From Hymenobacter sp. BT559 (GTDB lineage: Bacteria > Bacteroidota > Bacteroidia > Cytophagales > Hymenobacteraceae), in the NCBI RefSeq assembly GCF_016427535.1, contig NZ_JAELXV010000002.1, positions 186,001 to 250,000 of the forward strand: a stretch of DNA of 64,000 nucleotides. The letters run 5' to 3'. The translations under genes and the position numbers were made by a program. Below, one piece after another: positions 1 to 10,500 of this stretch (its first letter is position 1; the number at the start of each line of letters is the position of its first letter). The notes under the pieces are model-generated. The model did no database searches. It saw nothing but the letters and a program-made list of their open reading frames with translations, and was not told the DNA's origin.

Positions 1-3000
1 TGCACTGCACCAGCTATAGTTTGTAGGCCGTTGTTGGTGGTCGTCACGTTCAGCGTTACCGGCGAGCCGGCCACCACGGCTGTGGGGCCCGAGAGGGTAG
101 TAGCTAGGTCGAAGCGCGGCGCGGCCGTAATGCTGGCCGAGTTCACATTGTTAGCTGGGTTGCTATCAGTGGTTGTGGTCGTTACAGCGGCCGTGCCCGT
201 TACCACCCCACTGCCCGGCATGGTGAAGGCAATAGCCGACGACAAGGAGGCACCACCGCCTAGGGTCGTAGTTGGGTAGGTAATCTGGCCCGTGGTGGTG
301 CTATAAGTAGCCCCATTGGCAAAAGTGATGGTCGTGCCGCTGAGCGTGCCGGTCTGGCCGCCCACTGTGAGGGTGGTTGTCGTCAGGACCGGAATCAGCT
401 GCACGGTGGGCACTACTCCGGCTGCCGAGGGCGTACCATTGTTAGTGAAGGTAGCCGTGAAGGTGGCCGTGGCGCCGGGGGCCACGGTAGCCGCGCCGGT
501 CACCGCTAGGGTGGCCTGCACATCTACCACCGGGGTGGTGGTCAGGGCCAGGCTGGCCGAGTTGGCTGCCACGTTGGCACCTTCGCTGCTGGCGGTGCTA
601 GTGCTGGCCGTCAGGGTCGAGCTGCCGGCCGTAGTGGGCGCCGTGAAGGCAAACCGGTAGCTGGTGGCCGCGCCGCCGGCCAGGGTTGGGGCTGGCGGAA
701 ACGTGATGGTCGTCACGGCCGAGGTGCCGCTGCCAGTGGTGGCCACCGTGGTGCCCGAGTAAGCCGTAGTCAGGGCGTTTTGCTGGGCCGGGGTCAGGCT
801 AGCACCAGTGGGCAAAGTCACTACGCGGGTTACGTTGCTGGCGGCATCGGGCCCTAGGTTAGTGAAGGTGGCCGTGTAGTAGCCCGTGGGCTGGCCGGGG
901 CTGAGCGTGGTGCCCCCCGTGAGGCTGGCCGTTACGTCGGCCGAGGCCGTGACGGGGATGGTGTAAACAGCCGGGCCGTCGGTGACGGTGCCGTTCGTGT
1001 TGTGCGTGGTGCTAGTCTGGCCGTTGGCGTCGGTGGCAGTGTAGGTAAAGGTAGCGTTGCCACTAAAGCCGCGCGTGGGCAGGAAAGTCAGCTGGCCTAG
1101 GTTGGCCGCGGGCACCGTGGTGGCGGCCGTTACGGCTGTGCCATTGTAGTAGAGGATGCCCTGCGCCGCCGCAATGGGGTTTACCACGTAGCTCGCGATG
1201 GTGTTGGCGGTGTTGGTGGTGATGTCGCCCGTGAAGCCGCTAGCCGAGGCCGACAGGTTCGGGTTCAATACCACCGGCGCGGGCTGGTTGCTGGCCACGC
1301 TGACGTTGGTTACGTCGTTGGGCACGGGGGCCTGCAGTACGCGGGTATTGGCCGAAAATTCCGACGTGCTGCGGGCTATCGTAGCGGTAGCCGTCAGCAA
1401 GGCCGAAGTGTTGGCCAAGGCCGTGCGCTGCGCCGCCGTGAGGCTGCTCAGCGGAATGCTGAATGTGAACAGGTTGGTGTTATCGCTACCCTGAGCCACG
1501 CCGTTGATGTTGGTGGGGCCGTAGGTGCCGGTACCCGTGTTGCTATCGTCGGCCGTAAGCCCTTCGGTGCGGCTAGCCAGGAAGCTCGAGCCCTGCCCAA
1601 AATACCGGTTGCTGGCAGTAGGGTCAGTGCCAAGCGGCGTGGCCAAGAACAGCTCAACCAGCGAGCCGGGGCGGGCGTAGCCGGTTACCGTCAGCGTGGT
1701 AGCATTTAGCGTGGCCGTAGTCAGCACCGGGTTGTTGAGCAGGCCGTTGCCGCCCGTGTCGCCGTCGCCACTATCATTGAGGGTCACGTTGGGAGTAGTG
1801 CCCGTGTTACCGTTCCAGAAAGGAGTGCCTGCTGCGGTGCTGTTGTAGTTAGTTTCGGCTGTGCTCAGCAGGTCGATGCCTAGGCGAGTGTTGCCGCTAG
1901 TTGCGTTCTGTGAAATTGTTACCTGGTTGGCTGTGCCCAGCACCAAAACGCCCGAGCCATTATTGCCGCTCAGCACGTTGTTGTTAATGAGCGTAGGGTT
2001 GGTAGCGCCGAAAATGCGCAGGCCCGAGCCTTCTTCGCCCGTGCTAGTGGCCACGCCCACCCCGTTGTTCGAGATGGTGTTGCCCGATACCGTATTACCG
2101 CCTATGCCGTTGTCGGCCGAATCAATGCCGTGGCCATAGTTAGCCGTAATCAGGTTGCCCGATACGGTAGTGTTTGTGCTAGAGCCCAACACCTCGATGC
2201 CGTCAAACACCAGTCGCTCTCCGGCACCGGGTACCGTCAGCAGGCCGTTGCCTCGGATTTCGTTGCCCGAGATGAGGTTACCATTCGCGCCATTGTTAGC
2301 ATCGTTGAAGTCAGGCGCTACCCAGATGCCCATGCCGCCATTAAAGCCGATGAGGTTGTTGCGCACGATACCGTTGTCCGAGCCGTTCAGGTCAATGCCC
2401 TCGTTGAGGGTGCGGTTGGTGCCGCCAGGGTCAGTAAAGCTGGTGGCCGACGCGCCAATCACGTTTTGCTCGATTAACGTACCGGTGTAATTAGGCCCCC
2501 CCACAATGTTATCACTAAAGCCATAAAGACTCAGGCCGCGCACCGTTGTGTTGTTGGCCGTCAGCGACAAGCCGTTGAAGGAGTTGCTACCTTTCAGCTG
2601 TACCTCGGGGCCGTTGAGCTGGCTCAAAGCCGTAGCTGCTATGCCTACCGTGCCACCTGCACCTAGGGCTACATTGTTGGTGTTGCCAATGTTGAATGTT
2701 TGTGTAGTGCCGTCGATGCTAGTAAGTGTACCCGTGATGGCCGGCAGCTCCGTAGCCGGCGTGATAGCCGCCACGCCGCCAGTCAGGGCTGCATTCGGAA
2801 TCATGAAGATGCTGGTTTCGCGGCTGGCCGGCAGCGCGCCAGCGGTGTTTGAGCCAGCCTGGGCTAGGTTGGCTTCGCCGCCCAGCGCGTTGGCGTTGAG
2901 GATGAACTGGCGCAGCGAGCCTTGGCCCGCGTCGTTGGTGTTCACCACCACATCGAAGTTGAAACCGAAGTCGGGGCCAGTAGTGGCCGCGCTAGTCGTG

Positions 3001-6000
3001 TTGATGGTAGCAATGCTCTGGGGCGTAGTAGTGCCGCTGCTCAAGGCCGTCAGGCTCTGGCTGCCATTGTTAGCGGGCGCATCGGTAAAGTTGGGAGTCG
3101 CGCCGCCTACGGCAGTTGTCGTGCCGTTGTACGTCTGCACCGGCAGCAGGCCGGCCACGTAGCCTGTGCGCGAGCTGCTTACGGTGCTATTCACTACCCG
3201 CACGGTATAGGTGCCGGGGGTGGTGCTAAACGTGTACTGGCCATTGCTATCAGTGGTAGTAGTGCTTACTAGGGTCGTGCCGTTGTAAAGCTCTACCGTA
3301 GCGCCGGGGCGGCCTACGGTGCCACTGGCCGAGCGCGGGCGGCCAGCGCCGCCGCCGTAATTCACATCCTCATATACGTAGCCCGAGAGGGCCGCCAGCG
3401 TAGCATTGCCCGAAAACTCCGAAGTGGAATTGTTGAGCGTAGCTGTGCTCGTGAGCGTGGTGCCAGCTGCGAGACCCGCAAAGTTGCCCGTCAGCGGAAT
3501 CAGGAAAGAGAAGGCGTTCGTATTATCAGTGCCCTGGTTGAGGCCGTTGACAGTGCCCGGTCCGTAAGTGCCGGTACCAGCGTCGGCATCGGGGCTAGTA
3601 CCGGTAGTACTGCCTTCGGTGAAGGTACCTAGGTAGGTGCGGCCCTGGCCAAAGCCCGCGTTGGCCGCTACGCTATTAGCCGCGTTGTCGGCGGTGAATA
3701 GCTCAATCGTGGAGCCAGGGCGGGCAAAGCCCTGTACTAGCAAGCCGTTGGCCGTGAGCGTAGCGCGAGTAATGACTGGGAAGTTGAGCAAGCCGTTACC
3801 GCCCGTGTCGCCATCGCCACTGTCGTTAGTGGTCACGTTGGACGCGGTGCCTGTCTGGCCATTGTAGAAAACCGGCGCGCCAGTTTCACTGATGAGGTCG
3901 ATACCTAGGCGGGTATTGCCGAAGGTCGAGTTCTGCGAAATCGTGATGTTATTGCCCGAGCCGCTTACCAGCACGCCCGAGCCATTATTGCCCGAGAGCA
4001 CGTTGTTGGTGATGCGCGTGAGGTTGGTGGCACCAAACAGGCGTAGGCCTGAGCCTTCTTCGCCGGTGTTAGTAGCCACGCCCACGCCGTTGTTCGAGAT
4101 GGTATTGCCCGACACAGTGTTCCCACCAATACCATTGCCAAAGCTGTCGATACCGTGGCCGTAGTTGGCCGTTATCAGATTGCCCGACACGGTGTTGTTG
4201 GTGCTGGCACCTTGCAGCTCCATGCCGTCGAACACTAGGCCTTCAGGAGCCGGACGGCTCTCTTGGCCGTTGCCCCGAATTTCGTTGTTGCTAATTAGGT
4301 TGCCATTCGAGCCATTACCAAAGCCTTGTACCCAAACGCCCATGCCCCCGTTAAACCCGGATAAGTTATTGCGCACGGTGCCGTTGTCGGCGTTGTTGAG
4401 CAAGATGCCTTCGTTGAGCGTGCGTACGCCCACGCCGGGGTCGGTAAAGCTCGTGGCCGAGGTACCCACTACGTTTTGCTCAATCAGGAAAGCCGTGATA
4501 TCGTTGTTAACGGTAATGTTGTGGTCAAACCCGTAGAGGCTGAAGCCGCGCACGGTAGTAGTGGTAGCGCCTACTACTACGCCGTCAAAGGCGCGGGTGC
4601 CGACCAGCTGCACTTCGGGCCGGTTTACGGTCGATAGAGCCGTAGCCCCGGTACCGACCGTGCCGCCAGCACCTAGGGTGCCGGCGTTGCTGTTGCCGAT
4701 GTTGAAGGTCTGGGTCGTAGCGTCGAGGCTGGTGAGCGCGCCCGTGATGGTGGGCAGTATCGTCGTGGGGGAAATAACGGCTACGCCGCTGCCGTTGAGC
4801 TGCGAGGCCGGGCCGCCGTTGCCACTGGCCAGCAGGCCAGGGCGGGCCGTCCCATTAGGAATCATGAAGATGCTGGTTTCGCGGCCGGACGGTAGCGCAC
4901 CAGCCGCGTTCGAGCCTTCCTGGAATAGCAGGTTTTCGCTACCTAGGGCATTGGCATTGAGAATAAACTGGCGCAATGAGCCTTGGCCTGCGTCGTTGGT
5001 ATTCACTACTACATCGAAGTTGAAGCCGAAGTCTACGCCCGAGGTGCCGGGCGTAACAGTTGCAATTGACTGCGGCGTCTGGGTGCCTGCCGTCAGAGCC
5101 GTTAGGGCCTGCGTGCCGCTATTGGCCCCGGCGTCTTGCCTTTCGGGAGCTTCACCACCCACGCGGTTGACATCAGGTACGGCCGTGCCGAGGCCTGTGC
5201 CGGTGAAGGCCGTGGTGCGGAATGTCTGCACTGGTATCACGCCGGTAGCGCCCGGAGTGCGTGACGATTTCACGGTGCTGTTTACTACGCGCACCCTATA
5301 GCTGGTGCCGGCCGTGAGGCCTGTAAAAGAGTAAGTGCCGCTCGCGGAAGTCGTGGTCGAGGCCACGAAGGCGTTGGTGCTGGTGTTGTAGAGCTCCACC
5401 GTGGTGCCCGCGCTGGCAATACCGTTGTTGGCCGCACCCGAATTCACAGCCGAAGTATTGGCCGTGCTGTACGGGCGGCCCGCGCCACCGCCGTAGTTGG
5501 TGTCAGTAAAGACAATGCCGCTGATAGTAGTGGAGCAGACTGCCCCCGAAATGCTGTTAGCGATGGCATTGCTGGTGGTGGTGCTGCCATTGGCGGCGCT
5601 GGCATTGCTGCCGGCTGCTGCCCCAAAAGTGCTGGTAGCAGTGCCGGTGGTGGTGCCGCCGGGGGTGCTGGTGCCCGCAGCGCCGCCCGTGGTGCTAGCC
5701 GCGAGCGAAGTCGCGGTAGGGCCGGTGGTGAAGATAACGCCGCCGCCGCCGCCGCCGCCCGGCCCGTGGGCCGTCGAGCTGTTGTTGGCATCCACGGGGC
5801 GCACGGTGCCCCCCGCGCCACCCTTGGCACTGAGGGTTAAGCTAGCCAGGCCAGCCTGGCTGGAGGTTGCCGTGAGTAGAATGGAGCCGCCAGCGCCACC
5901 ACCGCCAGCCCCGTCGTTGAGCACGCCAGACGGCGCATTAGCGCCATCAACTACGATACCACCCGTGCCGCTAACCGTAGCTGTGCGCACAATAACCAGG

Positions 6001-7121
6001 CCGCCGCCCGGTGCTCCGCTGCTGGCAAAGCCCGTGCCGCCAGGGCCCGAGCCATCATTGGTAGTGCCGGCGCCGCCGCCACCGCCCATTATGAGTACAC
6101 TAGGGCTAGAAGCAAAAGTGGCGCCTGGCTCGCCGCCAATGAGGGTATTCAGGGTACTATTGCCGCCGCGCCCACCAGGACCCGCGTTGCCGCCGCCACC
6201 GCCGCCGCTGTTGTTGCCGTTGTCGTTGCCACCACCACCGGCGTTGCCAGGAGCCCCGCGCGAGCTGCTACCGCCGGGATAGCCATCGGTGCCGGTGTTT
6301 GTAGCAGTTGTAGCGCCAAGCACGTTAACAAAGCGCGGAGTACCGGCAATGCCTTCGCCCTTCTGCGCATTGAGGTTAGTAGCTGCGGCCGTCAGGTCAG
6401 GCGGGCCAGCAGTCACATACTGACTTGTCACAGCGGCGGAGTTGTACACTTGCCTAATACCGGCCCCACCCCGAAAGCCCAAGCCCGAGGCGTTGATAAC
6501 CGCCGTGCCAAAGTTGAGCTGCCCTTGCACATCGAGGGCGATAATGCCACCCGTGCCGCCGTTCCAGAAGGGCGGTACAATGTTGGCCGTCATCGTCAGG
6601 CTGCTGTACTGCGGCACGCGTACTACCTGAAAGGTGCGTAGCGTGGCAGTGCTACTTACGGCCGAGGTTATATAGGTATTTTTTAGAGCTGTGGAAAGCG
6701 TAACAGTATTGGGAGTAACGGCCGTGTTAACGCCACTGGCAGCTATTACATACTCATACTGCCCGGCCGTAAGATTTGTGGTAAGGTTGCCACTGGCTCC
6801 GCCGCCAGCCACGCCGTCGCCGTAGCTGTCCGAGTTAGTGTTATTGATTTCGGCACCCTGCATCTGAATCACCAATAGCAGGTCGCCGCTACTGATAGGG
6901 GTAGTGCTAGCCCCCGTGCCGGTGCGGATGGCACCCACACTCAAGGTGGTGGTGGTGGCAGCCGCCGTGCCTACGCCAGGGTAGTATGTATTGGGGCTAG
7001 CCGTGAAAGTGCTACCGTCTCTGCCAGGGCTGGCGCAGGTGTTTTGAGCCCGAGCCAATTGGACTGGTCCTAAGACAATCCAACCCAATAGCACAAATAG
7101 TACTCGTAGTATTAGGCGCAT
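1..7121 (-). CDS. Giant secreted beta-helix/DUF11 repeat protein, 3' end outside window (partial)
   Basis: An uninterrupted minus-strand frame runs from an ATG at 7121 off the left edge (over 2370 residues seen). It starts with a signal peptide (about 26 residues ending ARAQ). A glycine-rich, low-complexity segment follows (about residues 230-475, with GGGGGG runs). Then two large copies of one module: an SdrD-B-like domain (motif DxNYGGGAGRP), the motif NTNDAGQGSLRQFILNANA that typically opens right-handed beta-helices, and a helix of NNxISGN-type repeats. A cadherin-like segment and DUF11-like repeats run to the window edge. It is probably an exported adhesin or matrix protein. A C-terminal T9SS sorting domain is expected beyond the edge, because the paralogue at 7579-16896 has one, but it is not visible here. 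The two genes share near-identical N-terminal stretches (for example DLLLVIQMQGA and GGGASGNLTT), so they are duplicates. Specific function unknown. Confidence 0.88.
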   Translation of the reverse strand, partial: MRLILRVLFVLLGWIVLGPVQLARAQNTCASPGRDGSTFTASPNTYYPGVGTAAATTTTLSVGAIRTGTGASTTPISSGDLLLVIQMQGAEINNTNSDSYGDGVAGGGASGNLTTNLTAGQYEYVIAASGVNTAVTPNTVTLSTALKNTYITSAVSSTATLRTFQVVRVPQYSSLTMTANIVPPFWNGGTGGIIALDVQGQLNFGTAVINASGLGFRGGAGIRQVYNSAAVTSQYVTAGPPDLTAAATNLNAQKGEGIAGTPRFVNVLGATTATNTGTDGYPGGSSSRGAPGNAGGGGNDNGNNSGGGGGGNAGPGGRGGNSTLNTLIGGEPGATFASSPSVLIMGGGGGAGTTNDGSGPGGTGFASSGAPGGGLVIVRTATVSGTGGIVVDGANAPSGVLNDGAGGGGAGGSILLTATSSQAGLASLTLSAKGGAGGTVRPVDANNSSTAHGPGGGGGGGVIFTTGPTATSLAASTTGGAAGTSTPGGTTTGTATSTFGAAAGSNASAANGSTTTSNAIANSISGAVCSTTISGIVFTDTNYGGGAGRPYSTANTSAVNSGAANNGIASAGTTVELYNTSTNAFVASTTTSASGTYSFTGLTAGTSYRVRVVNSTVKSSRTPGATGVIPVQTFRTTAFTGTGLGTAVPDVNRVGGEAPERQDAGANSGTQALTALTAGTQTPQSIATVTPGTSGVDFGFNFDVVVNTNDAGQGSLRQFILNANALGSENLLFQEGSNAAGALPSGRETSIFMIPNGTARPGLLASGNGGPASQLNGSGVAVISPTTILPTITGALTSLDATTQTFNIGNSNAGTLGAGGTVGTGATALSTVNRPEVQLVGTRAFDGVVVGATTTTVRGFSLYGFDHNITVNNDITAFLIEQNVVGTSATSFTDPGVGVRTLNEGILLNNADNGTVRNNLSGFNGGMGVWVQGFGNGSNGNLISNNEIRGNGQESRPAPEGLVFDGMELQGASTNNTVSGNLITANYGHGIDSFGNGIGGNTVSGNTISNNGVGVATNTGEEGSGLRLFGATNLTRITNNVLSGNNGSGVLVSGSGNNITISQNSTFGNTRLGIDLISETGAPVFYNGQTGTASNVTTNDSGDGDTGGNGLLNFPVITRATLTANGLLVQGFARPGSTIELFTADNAANSVAANAGFGQGRTYLGTFTEGSTTGTSPDADAGTGTYGPGTVNGLNQGTDNTNAFSFLIPLTGNFAGLAAGTTLTSTATLNNSTSEFSGNATLAALSGYVYEDVNYGGGAGRPRSASGTVGRPGATVELYNGTTLVSTTTTDSNGQYTFSTTPGTYTVRVVNSTVSSSRTGYVAGLLPVQTYNGTTTAVGGATPNFTDAPANNGSQSLTALSSGTTTPQSIATINTTSAATTGPDFGFNFDVVVNTNDAGQGSLRQFILNANALGGEANLAQAGSNTAGALPASRETSIFMIPNAALTGGVAAITPATELPAITGTLTSIDGTTQTFNIGNTNNVALGAGGTVGIAATALSQLNGPEVQLKGSNSFNGLSLTANNTTVRGLSLYGFSDNIVGGPNYTGTLIEQNVIGASATSFTDPGGTNRTLNEGIDLNGSDNGIVRNNLIGFNGGMGIWVAPDFNDANNGANGNLISGNEIRGNGLLTVPGAGERLVFDGIEVLGSSTNTTVSGNLITANYGHGIDSADNGIGGNTVSGNTISNNGVGVATSTGEEGSGLRIFGATNPTLINNNVLSGNNGSGVLVLGTANQVTISQNATSGNTRLGIDLLSTAETNYNSTAAGTPFWNGNTGTTPNVTLNDSGDGDTGGNGLLNNPVLTTATLNATTLTVTGYARPGSLVELFLATPLGTDPTASNRYFGQGSSFLASRTEGLTADDSNTGTGTYGPTNINGVAQGSDNTNLFTFSIPLSSLTAAQRTALANTSALLTATATIARSTSEFSANTRVLQAPVPNDVTNVSVASNQPAPVVLNPNLSASASGFTGDITTNTANTIASYVVNPIAAAQGILYYNGTAVTAATTVPAANLGQLTFLPTRGFSGNATFTYTATDANGQTSTTHNTNGTVTDGPAVYTIPVTASADVTASLTGGTTLSPGQPTGYYTATFTNLGPDAASNVTRVVTLPTGASLTPAQQNALTTAYSGTTVATTGSGTSAVTTITFPPAPTLAGGAATSYRFAFTAPTTAGSSTLTASTSTASSEGANVAANSASLALTTTPVVDVQATLAVTGAATVAPGATATFTATFTNNGTPSAAGVVPTVQLIPVLTTTTLTVGGQTGTLSGTTITFANGATYSTTTGQITYPTTTLGGGASLSSAIAFTMPGSGVVTGTAAVTTTTTDSNPANNVNSASITAAPRFDLATTLSGPTAVVAGSPVTLNVTTTNNGLQTIAGAV

Positions 7122-7201
7122 AAAAGAGGAAAAGGGTAAATGGTTATTTGCAATAAAAGGACTTCTGCAGAGGTAGGGTTTGGAGAGTTTTTATAACACA
7201 G

Positions 7202-7231
7202 CAAAGATATTATTTTCTGCTTTTTTACAAT
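7202..7231 (-). promoter_or_regulatory. Bacteroidota-type promoter for the 1-7121 gene
   Basis: Read on the minus strand, a perfect -7 box TATCTTTG (7209-7202) is preceded by 18 bases and ATTG (7231-7228). This is close to the Bacteroidota primary-sigma consensus TTTG-N19-TAnnTTTG. The predicted start near 7195 leaves a leader of about 75 bases before the ATG at 7121. Confidence 0.55.
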
Positions 7232-7520
7232 ATGCGTAACCTTTATAAAGCCCCTATTCGCTGGTTGCAATACAGTTAATAGCTTATAAGCCCTGTAAAC
7301 GCATATTATTTTTTTTTAAATTTTATTGGCCAGCTTTTTTGATGTATGAATCATGTACAATATTCTAATTATTTATTTAATTATTCTAATAACAAGCGTG
7401 TTTTTTTATTTTTACAAAATTGTATTTTTATAATAATAAAATTTATTATTTATTGTCGAGCTAGATGCTCCATACCTATATGATTGCGATGGTCCCGGCT
7501 AAAAACTGAGAGGCACACAT
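7232..7520. other. AT-rich intergenic stretch, no gene seen
   Basis: Very AT-rich spacer between the two giant genes, with runs of T and A around 7300-7450. No convincing reading frame or RNA gene is visible. It probably holds upstream promoter DNA for the 1-7121 gene. Confidence 0.6.
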
Positions 7521-7555
7521 AAAAAAAGACTCCCCTTCTGCAAGGGGAGTCTTTT
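7521..7555 (-). terminator. Intrinsic terminator of the 3105-residue gene
   Basis: The perfect stem AAGACTCCCCTT/AAGGGGAGTCTT with a short CTG-C loop is followed on the minus strand by a run of T (7527-7521). It lies 24 bases beyond the stop at 7579. Confidence 0.85.
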
Positions 7556-7578
7556 CAAAAACTGCGAAAGCAGTGCTG

Positions 7579-10500
7579 TTATTCCTTTACCAGACGTAGT
7601 ACTTGGCGCACAGCCGTGCCATCGGCTAGCTGACCAGTTACTAGCACTTGGTAAGTGCCAATAGCCAGGTCGCTGATGGATAGCGGCTGCGGCAGGCCAC
7701 CACCTAGGGTAGCGGTGCGCACCGTCCGGCCCGTAGCATCGAGCAGTAGAACCTGATACGTGCCCGTGGTGGGCAGCGCGCTCAGGTCGAGCGTGGTGCT
7801 GGTCTGGGCCGGGTTCGGGTACAGGCTCAGTGCTAGGCGGGTAGCTAGCTGCTGGAACTTGACCGTGCGCAGGGGCGAGTAGGTGGCGGTGCCATCGTGG
7901 TCGACCTGACGCAGGCGGTAGTACACCGGGCCGCTAGCCTTGGCCGCTACGTTGGCATCATTGAAGGCGTAGACCGTGGCCGACGTAGTCGTGCCCTGAC
8001 CAGCGACTTGGCCAATCTTAACGAACGTAGTGCCGTCGAAGCTGCGCTCGACCTCGAAGTGGTCGTTGTTCTGCTCTGAGGCCGTGTGCCAGCTCAGCTG
8101 GGCGTCGCGGTTCTGCACGGCCTGGGCCGTGAAGTCGGTCAGCACCACCGGCAGCGGCGTGGCACCTAGGGCAAATGTCACGGGTACGGTGCTGGCACCG
8201 CCGTTGGCATCGGTCGTAGTTACCTGCAGCGAGTAGCTGGTGGTACGCGTCAGCTGAGGCAGCGCACTAGCGTCGCTCACGTAGATGCGGCCGGTAGCCG
8301 GGTCAATGCTTACGCCGGTGGGCAGTGTGCCCGAAGCGAGTACGGCGTTGGCTAGGCCGTTGGCAGACCCGGCCAGCAGTGCACCTTCGGGGCTGTAGAT
8401 GCTTCCGTTGCTGCTGTAGACAGCCGCGTTGGGGTCAACTGCCTGGGCCAGTACTTCGCCGGTGCTGTACACGCTCTTGCCCGAGTTGTAGGTAGTGTAA
8501 GCCGAGCTCTGGTCCTGCGCCACCGGAATGGTGTAGAGGGCAGTGTTGCTCACAGCCGACCGGTTGTCGATGGCCTGGAACGTGAACGTGGCATTGCCGA
8601 CGTAGCCTACAGTGGGTGCGAAGTACAAGCCAGCCGCTGGCACATCGCCGATAGAGGCGCGGGTACCATTGCTGAGGTAGAGGACACCCTGGGTGGGGTC
8701 GGGCAGGCTCACTATCGCGTACTTGCTCACGGTGCCATCGGCATCGGTAGCGTTGAGCGGCGAGATGAGCAGGCCGCCGGGTGCCTGCTGGTTGGCCGTG
8801 TTGCCACGGGCGCTGCGCAGCGTGTTCCAGATGTTTTGTGCCACCGGGGCCTGGTTGGCCTGGGTAGTGGTCAAAGTGAAGTCGTTGTTGTCGAGGTTGC
8901 TTTCGCCGGCAGCGGTCACGGTAGCCGTGAGGTCTAGGTTGCCGGTGGCGGGCATCACAACAGTGAACGAGTTGGCTACGGCACCATTGGCGCCGGCCGC
9001 CTGGCCACTGATGGCCGGGAAGGTAATTACCCCAGTACCGCTATCATACGAAGCTCCCACAGGCAAGTCGCCTACTATCGAGTTGGCTGGCACCTTCACC
9101 GTTTGGGTGGTGCTGTTGGCCGTGGCCGACGAGGTCGAAGGGCCGTTGTTGGTCGTGGTTACCGAGTAGGTGTTCACGCTGCCGGGCTGCGCCGTGGTTG
9201 GACCAGCCAGGCTGGTCACTACATCGTAAGCCGGCGTGATGCTCAGCTGGCTACCCGATACGTTGTTGCTCGGGTTGGGGTCAGAGGTATTAGACGAAAC
9301 TGCCGAGGCCGAGATGGCTAGCGCATTGGCCGGGGTCGTGAGGCTAATCGTGTAGGAGGTCTCGTTGCCGGGTGCTTGGCTATCAATGGTGGGCAGTACT
9401 ACCTGGCCGGTAGTGCTGTTATACGCATTGGGTACCACTACGCCATTAGCATCGCGCACTACTACGTTGGTCAGGCCAGCCGTCAGATAAGCAGTCGGCA
9501 TTACTTTGATAGCTGCCGTGGTAGTGCTTAGGTTACTGAATTTCACGGTGTACGAAACCGTGGTGCCAGCCACTGCCGGCGAGGCCGGAGAAGTGATGCT
9601 AGTAGCAAGGTCGGCCGTGTTGGTCGTAGCAGGGGCCACACCCGTCGCGATGGCCGACGAGTTGTTACCGGCTACTAGGTCAGTGCTGGTAGTCGAAACC
9701 GAAGCCGTACCTCTGAGCTGGCCATTGGCCGGGCTGCTAGGCATGGTGAAGGTTACCAGGCCCACGCGGCTATCGCCGGCGGCTAGGTCGAAGCTCGGGA
9801 AGGTCACGAGGCCAGTAGTGGCATTGTAGGTGCCGCCGCCCGTGATAATCACTCCGTTGTTGCTGCTGCCATCGGGGTTGGTTACTACCGTGCCCGTGCC
9901 GCTGAGGCCGGCCGGCAGCTGTAGGGTGGCTTGCACGGCGCTGGCGTTGCTAGGTCCGTTGTTGGCCGTGGTCACGGCGTAAGTTATGGCGTTGCCGGCT
10001 ACAGCGGTGGCTGGGCCATTCAGGTAAACGGCTACGTCGGCGGCGGGGCTCACCGTAGTGCGCACCAGCGACGAGTTGTTGGTCGAGGCCACATCGGTGG
10101 TGCCGCTGCTTACGTAGCTGCTCACCGAGAAGCTCTGGGCCGGGGCCGCAAACCAGATGCTGTATACCTGGGTGCTGCCTGCCGGCGCGTTGGCCACGGC
10201 CGGGAACGTAACCAGACCAGTAGCGGGGTTGTACGCGTTGGTGATAACGTTGCCGTTGGCATCCTGCACGAGCACGTTAGTGAGGCCAGCGGGTAGCTGG
10301 GCCGTTTCGACGGCCGAGGTAGCCGAGCCAGTGCCTTGGTTGGTGAAGGTAGCGGTGTAGCTAACTGTCTGGCCCGCAGCCGTGGCGCTAGGTCCGGTAA
10401 TGCGCGCCGTCATGTCAGACGTCGTAACCACTTTCACAACTACCGACGACGAGTTATCGGCCGGCACGGGGTCACTACTATCGGTGCTTACCGAGGCCGT

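Noticed and set aside
5497..6282. 261-residue plus-strand proline-rich frame
   Set aside because: It is the antisense shadow of the glycine-rich block in the giant gene; Pro-rich sequence is what Gly codons give on the other strand. The same applies to 12629-13219 and 4561-5301.
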